From positions 186,001 through 250,000 of the forward strand of contig JBMNPH010000001.1 in the NCBI GenBank assembly GCA_050943495.1: 64,000 nt of DNA. The letters are read 5' to 3'. The notes below the pieces were generated by a model. The model did no database searches, was not told where the DNA came from, and saw only the letters and a program-made list of their open reading frames with translations. Made by a program: the position numbers and the translations under genes. The stretch is from Merdivicinus sp050943495. Its GTDB lineage: Bacteria > Bacillota > Clostridia > Oscillospirales > Ruminococcaceae. This document shows positions 50,060-59,304 of this stretch, piece after piece; positions within the stretch are counted from its first letter, which is position 1, and each line of letters begins with the position of its first letter.

Positions 50060-52543
50060 TTAGGATATCCAAGCACCGTCTGATCCCACTTGATACCCGT
50101 CAACAGTTGTATTGACCGCCAAGTGTCCATCTGCATAGAAATAGTAAGATTTTCCGTCAATCTTATACCATCCATTCACCAGACAGTAGCCATCAGATTT
50201 ACGCATGTAATAGGTTTTTCCGCCGATAGTATTCCAGCCGGTAACCATGACGCCGTCACTACCCAAATAGCACCAACTGTTTCCAGAGGAAGTTGGGATC
50301 CAAGCATCGTGATACATGGCACCATCGGAGGTGAAATAGTACCATTTGCCATCAATCTGACTCCAGTAACGTGCTACTTGTCCGGTTGCAGTTAGGTAGT
50401 ATTTATCACCTTTATAGTCATACCATTGGCTGGTAATCAAAGCACCAGAAGTATCGGTTAAATGCCAGATTCCATCTACCCGGAACCATTCATAAGCCAT
50501 TGCACCGGAACCTGGGTAAAGATAATAACGTTTCCCATTTTGATCTAACCAGCCGGTCACCATTTTACCGGATTTTGGATCTAAATAATACCAGGTATTT
50601 CCAACCTTTTGCCATCCTGTAGTCAGTGCCCCAGAAGACGAATTTAAGTAATACCAGTTATTTTCATAAAGAAGCCAGCCGGTTGCTTTAGATCCGTCCG
50701 CTTTTGTATAAGTCGTAATGCCGTTTTCTGTTTTCCATCCGTTTCCGTTTGGCAAAGAAGCGCTAGTATCCGGTGAGGTTGTATTTCCACTTCCCGCATC
50801 TGCAGGAGGATTCCCGTTTAGGGTTCCATTGCTGTTGAAACTGTAGGAAACCCCATTAATTGTCTGGGATCCGGTTACCATACAGCCGTACTGATTCAAA
50901 TAATACCAATTTCCGGATAGATTCAGCCAGCCAGTGGCCATAATTCCACTTTGCGGATCGAGATAATACCAGATATTTTGAATTTTTTGCCATCCTGTGG
51001 TCATTGCACCCGTGGATGAATCTAAGTAGTACCAATAATCTCCCAGCTGTAGCCAGCCTTTGTGATAACTGCCATCATCTTTCCGGTAATACTTTGTATT
51101 ATTTTGTGTAATCCAACCGCTTCCCTCAGGCTGCTGAGGCGTTGCACCGCCGGATTCTCCGGAACCGGAAGGAGGAGTTCCATTTGTAAGAACACCACTA
51201 CTATTAAAGGTATAGGTTTTTCCATCAATTGTTTGGTTACCGGTTACCATCGCGCCGGAGGAGGTCAGATAGTACCAATTCTGTCCCAGCTGCAGCCAGC
51301 CGGTAGCCATTTTTCCGGTCTGAGGATCCAGATAATACCAAGTATTTCCAATCCATTGCCATCCAGTTTTTCGCGCGCCAGTGGTGGGATCGAGGTAATA
51401 CCAGGAATTTTCCAACCAAAGCCAACCCTTTTTGCGAGTTCCGTTCTGATCTTCGTAATAGGTGGAACCGTTCTCTGTAATCCAACCATTATTGGTTGAA
51501 CTACTGCTTCCAGATCCATTCAAAACACCGAACTGATCAAAGGTATAGGTTTTTCCATCAATACTATGGGTCCCGCTTGCATATGTACCATTACTATCCA
51601 GGAAATAGTAAGTTTTTCCGTTTTCTTCCTGCCAGCCCTTCATTTTCTGGGGAACCAAAGTTACAGTACATCCATTGGAAACAAGCGAATTCATATCTGC
51701 GATCCACTCATCATCTGTTGTATCAATCTGATTGCGTGAGAGATCAATAATACAATCTTTCTGAACCCATCCACCATCGGTATCTGAAATTTCATTGTTG
51801 GTCAAGTAGCAAGTTCGCAAAGATGTCAGATATTTCATATCCGGCAGAGTTTCAATTTGATTGTCAGACAAATCCAGATATTCCAGCTCACTGTTTATGG
51901 ATGCTAAGCGAAAATCTGTAATCTCATTATTTCGCGCACTCAGGTATACAAGATCATCCGGCAGATCATCGATTTCACGCAGACTATTGCCATCCAAAAC
52001 CAATTCTGTCACGCTATCCAACCCGGATAGGGAACTGGAACGAGTAAAATTGTTGTTAGATAAATTTAATGTTGTGAGAAAATTCAAATTTCCCAGTGTT
52101 GAAGCACTCGTTAATGAATTGTTGGAAAGATCCAATTCTTCCAACCTTTTTAGACGGTTGATGCCAGTTAGGGAAGAAATATTATTGTTGGAAAGGTCGA
52201 GCCATGTAATATAGGGGCAGTCGCCCATCGAAGAAACAGAACGAAGTTCATTGTCCGAAGCATCCAGCCAGGACAGATTCGGCAGATAAGCGAGGCCTTT
52301 AAGCGAATCCAATCCCAATCCGCTTAAATCTAGATCTGTAACCAATGACAGCTCATATTCATTAAGTTGACCATCCCCATTTTCATCCGCTTGATCCAGC
52401 AAAATTTCATAAATATCCGCATTGAATCGAGATTCTGAAACGATTTTATCGCCTGACGCTGCAAAAACCGAAGAAACAGGAAGTCCGGCTGTAAATGCAA
52501 GGACGGAAAACGCAGATATAGCACGTATTGCAAAATGTGACAT
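50060..52543 (-). CDS. Secreted EF-hand / leucine-rich repeat / cell-wall-binding repeat protein
   Basis: An 827-residue exported surface protein. Signal peptide about 1-28 (cut near VFA-AS). An EF-hand loop DENGDGQLNEYE (53-64) with D-x-N-x-D-G-x-L-x3-E follows, then about nine leucine-rich repeats (about 85-290, with LDLSNNNI-type units). From about 300 come choline-binding-type wall repeats (GWxxxxxxWYYLDxxTGAMxTGW) in three near-identical blocks separated by Gly/Ser linkers, ending in VNGWYKIDGKSYYFYADGHL. It is probably non-covalently attached to wall teichoic polymers, with the LRR part facing out to bind host or bacterial protein. The start at 52543 follows GGAGGG. Confidence 0.88.
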   Translation of the reverse strand: MSHFAIRAISAFSVLAFTAGLPVSSVFAASGDKIVSESRFNADIYEILLDQADENGDGQLNEYELSLVTDLDLSGLGLDSLKGLAYLPNLSWLDASDNELRSVSSMGDCPYITWLDLSNNNISSLTGINRLKRLEELDLSNNSLTSASTLGNLNFLTTLNLSNNNFTRSSSLSGLDSVTELVLDGNSLREIDDLPDDLVYLSARNNEITDFRLASINSELEYLDLSDNQIETLPDMKYLTSLRTCYLTNNEISDTDGGWVQKDCIIDLSRNQIDTTDDEWIADMNSLVSNGCTVTLVPQKMKGWQEENGKTYYFLDSNGTYASGTHSIDGKTYTFDQFGVLNGSGSSSSTNNGWITENGSTYYEDQNGTRKKGWLWLENSWYYLDPTTGARKTGWQWIGNTWYYLDPQTGKMATGWLQLGQNWYYLTSSGAMVTGNQTIDGKTYTFNSSGVLTNGTPPSGSGESGGATPQQPEGSGWITQNNTKYYRKDDGSYHKGWLQLGDYWYYLDSSTGAMTTGWQKIQNIWYYLDPQSGIMATGWLNLSGNWYYLNQYGCMVTGSQTINGVSYSFNSNGTLNGNPPADAGSGNTTSPDTSASLPNGNGWKTENGITTYTKADGSKATGWLLYENNWYYLNSSSGALTTGWQKVGNTWYYLDPKSGKMVTGWLDQNGKRYYLYPGSGAMAYEWFRVDGIWHLTDTSGALITSQWYDYKGDKYYLTATGQVARYWSQIDGKWYYFTSDGAMYHDAWIPTSSGNSWCYLGSDGVMVTGWNTIGGKTYYMRKSDGYCLVNGWYKIDGKSYYFYADGHLAVNTTVDGYQVGSDGAWIS
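50063..51643 (-). repeat. Tandem wall-binding repeats
   Basis: About 60-base units encoding 20-residue WYY-containing repeats fill this stretch. A block of four to five units plus a 'TYTFNSxGVLNG' unit and a linker is repeated three times (around 51480-51180, 51120-50820 and 50740-50100), with the last block diverging. The likeness between blocks suggests segmental duplication. Confidence 0.85.
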
Positions 52544-52650
52544 AAAAATCCCTCCAAATAAATAGTGCGAAAATAGAGGATAAATGTTGCAGAAAAAGTG
52601 TTTTTTTCCAAAAGATGGATGAAAAATCACAAAAATATAGGATTATCTTC

Positions 52651-52679
52651 AGTATAACATAAATTATGTCGCAGGTAAA
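52651..52679 (-). promoter_or_regulatory. Promoter of the surface-protein gene
   Basis: Minus strand: TTTACC, 17-base spacer, TATACT; 108 bases before the start, leaving an untranslated leader. Confidence 0.5.
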
Positions 52680-52721
52680 GGGAAAAAACTGGATTCTACC
52701 AATTGGAAATGCATAAAAAGC

Positions 52722-52750
52722 TTGACTTTATCCTGTGTTTTCATTAAAAT
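52722..52750 (+). promoter_or_regulatory. Promoter of glyS
   Basis: TTGACT, 17-base spacer, TAAAAT. The 53 bases between -10 and the start are too short for a T-box leader. Confidence 0.75.
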
Positions 52751-52803
52751 AAGATTATATGGAAATCGCCGTTTAAGGCGCGAGAGAGGAAGGGAATTAT
52801 TTC

Positions 52804-54180
52804 ATGCTGACAAATGAGCAGAAGACAATGGATCAGATTATCGCCTTGTGTAAGGGTAGAGGCTTTGTATATCCGGGCAGTGAAATTTATGGCGGATTGG
52901 CAAATGCATGGGATTATGGTCCATTAGGCGTGGAATTTAAGAATAATGTAAAAAAGGCTTGGTGGAAGAAATTTGTTCAGGAATCTCCCTATAATGTAGG
53001 ACTTGATTCTGCGATTATTATGAATCCGCAGACTTGGGTGACATCCGGTCATGTGGGTGGTTTTTCGGATCCCCTGATGGACTGTAAAGATTGTAAAGCT
53101 CGTTATCGCGCAGACAAGCTGATTGAAGATAACGGAGGTCACGCTGAGGGGATGACCTTTGAAGAGATGAGTGACTATATTGCCGAACATGGGATTGCAT
53201 GTCCTGCATGTGGCAGCAAGAATTTTACGAGCATCCGCAAATTCAATCTGATGTTTAAAACATTTATTGGTGTTACGGAAGATGCGAAGAACGAAGTTTA
53301 TCTCCGTCCGGAGACGGCTCAGGGTATTTTCGTGAATTTTGCTAATGTGCAGCGTACAACTCGCCGCAAACTGCCGTTTGGTGTCTGTCAGATCGGTAAA
53401 TCTTTCCGTAATGAGATCACTCCTGGCAACTTTACCTTCCGTACACGTGAGTTTGAGCAGATGGAATGCGAATTTTTCTGCAAACCGGATACAGACCTCG
53501 AGTGGTTCCACTATTGGAAAGATTACTGCAAAAACTGGCTGCTTTCGTTGGGCATGAAGACCGAAAATATGCGTCTGCGGGATCATGAGAAGGAGGAACT
53601 CTCCTTCTATTCCAAGGCAACCACAGACATCGAGTACCTCTTCCCATTTGGTTGGGGCGAATTGTGGGGCATTGCGGACCGCACAAACTATGATTTGGGC
53701 CGCCATCAGGAAGCAAGCTCGAAGAGTTTGGATTACTTCGATCAGGAAACTGGTGAACGTTATATTCCTTATGTTGTAGAACCTTCTCTGGGGGCAGACC
53801 GTGTTGCATTGGCGTTCCTCTGTGAAGCTTATGATATAGAGCAGCTGGAAGATGGTACCGAGCGGACGGTTATGCATCTCCATCCTGCACTGGCGCCCTA
53901 TAAGGCTGCAATTTTGCCTCTTTCCAAGAAACTTTCGGATAAGGCAATGGAAGTTTATCACAGCCTTGCAAAATATTTCATGGTAGATTTTGATGAAGCC
54001 GGTGCAATTGGTAAGCGTTACCGCCGGGAAGATGAAATTGGTACCCCATTCTGCATCACCTATGATTTTGATTCAGAGAACGATGGCTGCGTAACCGTTC
54101 GGGATCGCGATACCATGGAACAGGTTCGTCTGCCGATCAGCGAATTGCGCACTTACATTGAAGAACGTTTAGAATTCTGA
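52804..54180 (+). CDS. glyS: Glycyl-tRNA synthetase, dimeric type
   Basis: A 458-residue class II synthetase of the single-chain alpha2 type (glyQS), not the alpha2-beta2 type. The opening CKGRGFVYPGSEIYGGLANAWDYGPLG is diagnostic. Motif 2 (SFRNEITPGNFTFRTREFEQME) and motif 3 (EPSLGADRVALAFL) are complete. The C-terminal anticodon-binding domain ends about 458. The zinc-site Cys pairs CKDC and CPAC lie near 95-140. GGAAGGGA precedes the ATG. A terminator follows. Confidence 0.98.
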   Translation: MLTNEQKTMDQIIALCKGRGFVYPGSEIYGGLANAWDYGPLGVEFKNNVKKAWWKKFVQESPYNVGLDSAIIMNPQTWVTSGHVGGFSDPLMDCKDCKARYRADKLIEDNGGHAEGMTFEEMSDYIAEHGIACPACGSKNFTSIRKFNLMFKTFIGVTEDAKNEVYLRPETAQGIFVNFANVQRTTRRKLPFGVCQIGKSFRNEITPGNFTFRTREFEQMECEFFCKPDTDLEWFHYWKDYCKNWLLSLGMKTENMRLRDHEKEELSFYSKATTDIEYLFPFGWGELWGIADRTNYDLGRHQEASSKSLDYFDQETGERYIPYVVEPSLGADRVALAFLCEAYDIEQLEDGTERTVMHLHPALAPYKAAILPLSKKLSDKAMEVYHSLAKYFMVDFDEAGAIGKRYRREDEIGTPFCITYDFDSENDGCVTVRDRDTMEQVRLPISELRTYIEERLEF

Positions 54181-54195
54181 TCTTTCAGAAAACCG

Positions 54196-54229
54196 AATTC
54201 CCCTGTCCTCATTAGGCAGGGGAATTTTT
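54196..54229 (+). terminator. Terminator of glyS
   Basis: AATTCCCCTG / CAGGGGAATT stem, then TTT-T, 15 bases after the stop. Confidence 0.85.
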
Positions 54230-54235
54230 ATATCT

Positions 54236-54271
54236 ATAAAAAATCCTGTCCGACAAAAATATCGGACAGGA
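54236..54271 (-). terminator. Terminator of the rpsF-ssb-rpsR operon
   Basis: Minus strand: TCCTGTCCGA / TCGGACAGGA stem, 8-base loop, then TTTTTT. 16 bases after the rpsR stop. Confidence 0.9.
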
Positions 54272-54287
54272 AAAACGAGCAATGAAA

Positions 54288-54530
54288 TTAGTCGTTTACG
54301 AAAGGCAGCAGAGCGAGATGACGTGCGCGTTTTACAGCAACAGTCAGCTGACGCTGATGCTTTGCACAGGTGCCGGTTACACGGCGGGGGATAATTTTTG
54401 CTCTTTCGGAAAGAACCTTACGGCTGTATTTGCCGATGGTTTTGTAATCGATGTTTTCAACTTTATCGACGCAGAATGCGCAGACTTTTCTGCGAGGTTT
54501 TCTGCCGCCGCGATTGTTACGATCCATCAT
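54288..54530 (-). CDS. rpsR: 30S ribosomal protein S18
   Basis: An 80-residue small-subunit protein. It has the KVCAFCVDK motif, in which the Cys pair recalls the zinc-binding C+ paralogues of S18, then IDYKTIGKYSRKVLSERAKIIPRRVTGTCAKHQRQL, the conserved S18 core. It binds 16S rRNA with S6. Last gene of the rpsF-ssb-rpsR operon. AAGGAGG precedes the ATG; a second ATG follows at once, so the true N-terminus may be one residue shorter. Confidence 0.98.
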   Translation of the reverse strand: MMDRNNRGGRKPRRKVCAFCVDKVENIDYKTIGKYSRKVLSERAKIIPRRVTGTCAKHQRQLTVAVKRARHLALLPFVND

Positions 54531-54570
54531 ATGGATTTCCTCCTTCTAAAAAGTATCGCTCGAAATTGAA

Positions 54571-55044
54571 TTAGAACGGTAAATCGCCATCATCCGTATC
54601 AACTTCCTCAAAAGAACCGAAATCACCAACAGAAAGAGTATTTCCTTTTGGGGGTTCCTCAAAATGCGGAGGTTCTGTCGGGAAAGGAATATTGGCGCGG
54701 TCAGATACTGTACCGCCATTCGGCTTGGAATCTGCGAAATATGCCTGATCGACAATGACCTCATAAGCCGTACGTTTGGTACCGGTCTTGTCTTCATAGC
54801 TACGAGACTGCAAGCTGCCTTCCAAAGCAATCATACGTCCCTTGGAAAAATAACGACTGATAAAATCAGCAGTTTGTCTCCATGCGACGCAGGGAATGAA
54901 ATCGGCCTGTTTTTCGGTACTACCTTTTGCCTGGAAATTACGATCTACCGCAACCCGAAAAGTTGCAACCGAAATGCCGCTGGTTGTCTGTCTGAGTTCG
55001 GGGTCAGCAACCAGTCTGCCCATCAAGATTACTCGGTTCAGCAT
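54571..55044 (-). CDS. ssb: Single-stranded DNA-binding protein
   Basis: A 157-residue SSB. One OB fold (about 1-107: MLNRVILMGRLVADPELRQT, FIPCVAWRQTADFISRYFSKG), a flexible linker, and the acidic tip DGDLPF that recruits repair proteins. In the usual place between rpsF and rpsR. The gap to rpsR is 40 bp and to rpsF 15 bp. Confidence 0.98.
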   Translation of the reverse strand: MLNRVILMGRLVADPELRQTTSGISVATFRVAVDRNFQAKGSTEKQADFIPCVAWRQTADFISRYFSKGRMIALEGSLQSRSYEDKTGTKRTAYEVIVDQAYFADSKPNGGTVSDRANIPFPTEPPHFEEPPKGNTLSVGDFGSFEEVDTDDGDLPF

Positions 55045-55059
55045 ACTTTACGCCTCCCA

Positions 55060-55353
55060 TTACACTCTGGTAACGACCAGAGAACGAAGAATGCCGTCTG
55101 TGATGTTCAGTCTTCTCTCGAGCTCAACAGGGAAAGAAGGAACAGAATTGAAGTTGAACAGAACGTAATAGCCTTCGGTTTCGTCATCGATTTCGTAAGC
55201 CAAAGTACGTTTGCCCCATTCATCAACGGATTCGAGATTTGCATTTTCCTTGATGATGTTGGAGAACTTCTCGATCAGGGCTTTGACAGCGTCTTCACCC
55301 TGCTTGGTGCTGATCACCAAAACTGCCTCATAATTTTCCATTGCTTTTGCCAT
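55060..55353 (-). CDS. rpsF: 30S ribosomal protein S6
   Basis: A 97-residue protein; NYEAVLVIS, ESVDEWGKRTLAYEIDDETEGYYVLFNF and a short conserved ending fit S6. It pairs with S18 on the 30S platform. The start at 55353 is 8 bases after GGAGG; a longer frame beginning upstream would overlap that site. First gene of the operon. Confidence 0.97.
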   Translation of the reverse strand: MAKAMENYEAVLVISTKQGEDAVKALIEKFSNIIKENANLESVDEWGKRTLAYEIDDETEGYYVLFNFNSVPSFPVELERRLNITDGILRSLVVTRV

Positions 55354-55371
55354 TAAAAGCACCTCCTTTTG

Positions 55372-55417
55372 GACATATGGCCCCGGAACTCAGTCCGGAG
55401 CAAGGATTGTTATTGTC
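55372..55417 (-). promoter_or_regulatory. Candidate S6:S18 autoregulatory leader
   Basis: In the rpsF 5' leader, minus strand, CCGGA-N6-TCCGG forms a short stem inside a weaker outer pairing GACA/TGTC, with CTCC opposite GGGG. The published S6:S18 leader motif has a CCG-containing bulge above a stem just before the rpsF site. Position and CCG content fit; the fold was not computed. Confidence 0.4.
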
Positions 55418-55437
55418 ATTTAGACATTAACAGAAAT

Positions 55438-55466
55438 ATTTTAGCATAGAATATTTAGAAAGTCAA
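55438..55466 (-). promoter_or_regulatory. Promoter of rpsF-ssb-rpsR
   Basis: Minus strand: TTGACT, 17-base spacer, TAAAAT, 85 bases before the rpsF start, leaving room for a leader RNA. Confidence 0.82.
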
Positions 55467-55551
55467 TTGTTAGACATAAAATAGTATGAAAAAAATCGCA
55501 CTTCGTTTTAGACATTTTTTGGTAATTTTATAAAATATTCCTTTTGTTGGG

Positions 55552-56292
55552 TTAATGAACGCTGTTGCCGCTTTCGGAATGAAGAGTAGAATTTTCAAAT
55601 TCTTTCTGCAATTGTTCCACAAGTTCTGTCTTGGCGGCTGGATACGCTTCAAATGGAAAGGGGATCTGCATCGTTTGATATTTGGTAAGGCAAATCTTTC
55701 GAAAAGGCAGAAACTCCACCTTTTGAATACAAGAGAAGTGATCGATTAATGCGTGCAGCCGCTGCAAATTTTCCGGAAGATCTGTCAGACCCGGTACGAT
55801 GACATGCCGAATCCATACAGGAATCTGTTTGTTTTCCAACATGTTCAGGAAAAAGAGAGGTTGCTCTAATGAACACCCTATATTTTGTCGATATTCCGCG
55901 TCTGTTGTCATTTTAATATCCAACAAAACCAAATCTGTTGCGGTAAGCAACTCTGCGACGGCGCTATTCCATATGCATCCACTGGTATCTAATGCCGTGT
56001 GAAGCTGATTTGACTTGCACAGACGGAATAATTCTGTTACAAATTCCGCTTGAAGCAAAGGTTCTCCACCGGACACCGTAATACCGCCTTCTGTCCCAAA
56101 ATAGGGGCGAAATCGGGCAATCTGACTGAATACAGCAGAAGCTTCCTGTAATTCACCACCTTTTGGATCCCATGTATCAGGATTATGACAATATCCGCAG
56201 CGCAGAGGACACCCCTGCATGAAAACAACAGAACGCACTCCAGGCCCATCAACGGTTCCAAGAGATTGTATGGAATGGATACGACCCTGCAT
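55552..56292 (-). CDS. pflA: Pyruvate formate-lyase-activating enzyme
   Basis: A 246-residue radical SAM glycyl-radical activase. The CxxxCxxC cluster is CPLRCGYC (C28, C32, C35), preceded by GTVDGPGVRSVVF and followed by SGGEPLLQAEF, both typical of PflA. It installs the glycyl radical on PFL, which makes formate and acetyl-CoA. No pflB gene is in this window. It lies 18 bp after ftsK, so it may be transcribed with it; ribosome site AGGAGG. Confidence 0.92.
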   Translation of the reverse strand: MQGRIHSIQSLGTVDGPGVRSVVFMQGCPLRCGYCHNPDTWDPKGGELQEASAVFSQIARFRPYFGTEGGITVSGGEPLLQAEFVTELFRLCKSNQLHTALDTSGCIWNSAVAELLTATDLVLLDIKMTTDAEYRQNIGCSLEQPLFFLNMLENKQIPVWIRHVIVPGLTDLPENLQRLHALIDHFSCIQKVEFLPFRKICLTKYQTMQIPFPFEAYPAAKTELVEQLQKEFENSTLHSESGNSVH

Positions 56293-56310
56293 GAAAACCT
56301 CCTCCTGTTA

Positions 56311-59283
56311 TCAATTGTCCATCTGATTTCTCATTTGCAATTCAGCCCATTGTGCCCGAGTGATAAGAACTTCCCGCGGTTTTGAACCATCTGGAGGCCC
56401 GACAATTCCACGGTTCTCTAGATCATCGACAAGACGAGCTGCCCGCGCATACCCGACCTTTAGACGGCGCTGAAGATAAGAAGTAGAGCATTGCCCAGCG
56501 TCCAGAATACATTGAACGGCATCTTCAAATAGTTCATCCACATCATCCTGTCCGCTGTCTGCTGAAGAATTCCCTTTCTTCTTAGGATCTGCGGCAGCTT
56601 GGCGTTCAATTTCGTCCATAATGCCGGCATCATAGACCACCGGTTCTCCACCACTCTTAATGAAATCCACAACTGCTTCAATTTCAGAATCGCTTACAAA
56701 ACATCCCTGAACTCGTACCGGTTTGGGAAATCCCATTGGTGCATACAGCATATCGCCTCGGCCAAGCAATTTCTCTGCTCCTCCCGTATCCAGTATGGTA
56801 CGGGAGTCCACTTGTGAAGAAACGGAAAGTGCGATTCGGGAGGGAATGTTGGCCTTAATTAGGCCGGTAACAACATCAACAGACGGGCGCTGTGTTGCAA
56901 TAATCAAATGCATGCCGGCAGCACGTGCCATTTGGGCTAGACGGCAGATAGCGTCTTCGACCTCATTGGGGGCGGCCATCATTAAATCTGCCAGCTCGTC
57001 AATGATGATCACTACCTGCGGCATATGGGGAAGATCCGGATTGTTCTCTGCCAAACGGTTATAGCCTTTAATATCTCGAACCGAATTTTCTGCAAACGCC
57101 GCGTAACGCTTCATCATTTCGGTCACAGCCCAGTTTAGGGCACCAGCAGCTTTTTTGGGGTCGGTGACAACCGGGATCAACAAATGGGGGATGCCGTTGT
57201 AGATTCCCATTTCCACAACTTTAGGGTCTATCAAGATCATTCGAACATCCTTGGGAGAAAACTGATACAGCAGCGAGATGATCATCGAATTGACACAAAC
57301 GGACTTACCACTGCCAGTAGTACCTGCTACTAAAAGATGCGGCATGGAGGCAATATCTCCAATGGCAATGTTGCCGGCAATATCGCGGCCTAATGCAATG
57401 GGAAGAGTCCCTTTGGCATTGCGGAATTCGTCGGAATCGATCAGTTCACGGATGCTTACGGAATCGGTTTTTTTGTTTGGAACTTCGATTCCGACTGCAG
57501 GTTTGTTGGGAATGGGTGCTTCAATTCGCACTCCCGCTGTTGCAAGGTTGAGAGCAATATCATCTGCTAATCCGGTAATTTTGGAAATTTTTACGCCAGC
57601 CAGCGGTTGGAGTTCATAACGGGTGACAGTCGGTCCGCGGCTGTAAGCAATGACGCGTGTTTGAACGCCAAAACTGTTGAGAGTATCGACCAATTTAGCG
57701 GCATTTGCCTTTAATTCCTCACTCACATCAATATTTCCCTCATTTTTTGGCATTTTCAAGAGGGTAACTGGTGGGATTCGATAGGTTTCTTCAATTTCAG
57801 CGGGTTGACACAACCGAATTCCTGGTGCAGGGGCATTAGAATCTGAAGGGGGCGTTTCCATGGCATGAATCGCCTGATTCAGCCGGTTGTCAGCTAGCGA
57901 TTCTCCAGCCGCCTCTCCAAGAGAAGGTGGATTAGCCCCGAAAGCGTCATCACTTTGGGCAGCACCTTCCAATACCGAAGCCTTCAGTTTGTCAAATGCT
58001 GCAACATCGACATGAGGCTCTTCATTGGACGAATTGTCAGCCGAATCCGAGGAGTTTTCCTGAAGGGCTCGCATCTGAGAAGGCGAAAGTGATGCTCCCC
58101 ACAAGGAATCGGGATTAGTCGGCTTGGATACACGAGCAGATTCCTGCTGTAAAGAGGTTTCACTTGACAGAGAGAAAACTGCCTGTCCACGGTCATCTGC
58201 ACTGGTTTCTGGAAAAAATTCTTCAATAGAGCGAGAGGTATCTGTGGAAGGTTCCACAACAGCAGCTGCTTTTTCATCTGTTTGCTGCGGTGTCACAGGA
58301 GCACCCCATAAAGACCGGGAATCCAGATGCTGATCCGGCCGGAAGGGATCCCGTTCCGGCTGGACGGATTCCGGCTGCTGTGGGACAGGAGGTGTTCGAG
58401 TGCCTTCTTCCAAGACCTCACCGGTCAGCGGATCAATTTTTAATCCAAGCTTTTCTGCTTCTTTCTTTCGGCGTCGGAGTTCGCGAGGATCCAGTCGGAA
58501 ATTCTCCAATGCCTGATCAAATCCGGTGTCTGGTGCCAAAACCGGATGCTCGGGCATGGTTGGTTCCTCTCCACCCATTGGGATATCGATGCGGGAAGAA
58601 TGAGAACGCTGCTGTTCTTCTCGGCGTTCTCGGCTTGCAGTATAAGTTTTTTCAATGTGTTTGACTGGTTTTGCACAGGTTGTAAAAAATCCTTTTAATG
58701 TACTGCCGGAAATGAGCATCACAAAGATAAAGACCAGCAAAATTTGAATAATTGCCGCGCCCAATACGCCTCCCGCAAAGCGCATCAGAGGCCAACCTGT
58801 TAAAATTGCAAACAAACCGCCGCTTTTCAGCTGAATTCCCTTGATAAAGAAGCTTCCCAATCGTGCGAAAAAGGTTTTTTCGGTAGGAAGGCCGAAAAAG
58901 AGTTGTGAAATTCCGCACAATAATACAATTAAAACAGCCATTTGCCAGAGTTTATTGCTGGCTGATAAGGTTTCCTTTCCAAGTGTCAGGATGACCGCTA
59001 AATAGATAATGACCGGGCCAACCAGATAGCTGATGGGACCGAACAAACCTCTCAGAAAATTATGTAGGGCAAGCCAGCCCGATCCGCCCGGAATTAAGGC
59101 AAGTGCTGTAATAAAAATTCCGGCGGCAAACAGGAAGACCGCAGCCATTTGGTTGCGGCGTTCCCGCTCTTTTTCCGCCAACTCTGCAACAGAGCGGCGG
59201 GAACGCGGCTGAGCTTGTTTGGATCGAGAAGTTTTGCCCGTGGTTTTTCTTTTTTTTGTTGTCGAGTCTTTCGATTCTGCCAT
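56311..59283 (-). CDS. ftsK: FtsK/SpoIIIE DNA translocase
   Basis: A 990-residue septum-located DNA pump. Four N-terminal membrane helices (about 50-190), a long variable linker rich in Pro, Ser and Glu (about 220-490), then the motor: alpha domain, Walker A GTTGSGKSV (about 658) and Walker B IIDELADLM, then the gamma winged helix (CSTSYLQRRLKVGYARAARLVDDLE, about 915-960) that reads DNA polarity. The start at 59283 follows AAAGGTGAG; an ATG at 59301 lacks a site. It follows tepA-ylzJ as SpoIIIE does in Bacillus. Linker length is greater than in SpoIIIE. FtsK and SpoIIIE cannot be separated from sequence alone. Confidence 0.95.
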   Translation of the reverse strand: MAESKDSTTKKRKTTGKTSRSKQAQPRSRRSVAELAEKERERRNQMAAVFLFAAGIFITALALIPGGSGWLALHNFLRGLFGPISYLVGPVIIYLAVILTLGKETLSASNKLWQMAVLIVLLCGISQLFFGLPTEKTFFARLGSFFIKGIQLKSGGLFAILTGWPLMRFAGGVLGAAIIQILLVFIFVMLISGSTLKGFFTTCAKPVKHIEKTYTASRERREEQQRSHSSRIDIPMGGEEPTMPEHPVLAPDTGFDQALENFRLDPRELRRRKKEAEKLGLKIDPLTGEVLEEGTRTPPVPQQPESVQPERDPFRPDQHLDSRSLWGAPVTPQQTDEKAAAVVEPSTDTSRSIEEFFPETSADDRGQAVFSLSSETSLQQESARVSKPTNPDSLWGASLSPSQMRALQENSSDSADNSSNEEPHVDVAAFDKLKASVLEGAAQSDDAFGANPPSLGEAAGESLADNRLNQAIHAMETPPSDSNAPAPGIRLCQPAEIEETYRIPPVTLLKMPKNEGNIDVSEELKANAAKLVDTLNSFGVQTRVIAYSRGPTVTRYELQPLAGVKISKITGLADDIALNLATAGVRIEAPIPNKPAVGIEVPNKKTDSVSIRELIDSDEFRNAKGTLPIALGRDIAGNIAIGDIASMPHLLVAGTTGSGKSVCVNSMIISLLYQFSPKDVRMILIDPKVVEMGIYNGIPHLLIPVVTDPKKAAGALNWAVTEMMKRYAAFAENSVRDIKGYNRLAENNPDLPHMPQVVIIIDELADLMMAAPNEVEDAICRLAQMARAAGMHLIIATQRPSVDVVTGLIKANIPSRIALSVSSQVDSRTILDTGGAEKLLGRGDMLYAPMGFPKPVRVQGCFVSDSEIEAVVDFIKSGGEPVVYDAGIMDEIERQAAADPKKKGNSSADSGQDDVDELFEDAVQCILDAGQCSTSYLQRRLKVGYARAARLVDDLENRGIVGPPDGSKPREVLITRAQWAELQMRNQMDN

Positions 59284-59304
59284 TTTCTCACCTTTTGTCA
59301 TGGA

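Noticed and set aside
50063..51643. CRISPR-like regular repeats
   Set aside because: Repeats are in frame with the wall-binding protein, units differ, and there are no unique spacers of constant length.
52751..52803. T-box riboswitch before glyS
   Set aside because: Only about 50 bases lie between the -10 and the start, and no T-box or terminator hairpin is present.
52924..53961. 345-codon minus-strand frame inside glyS
   Set aside because: Shadow of a highly conserved synthetase gene; no ribosome site.
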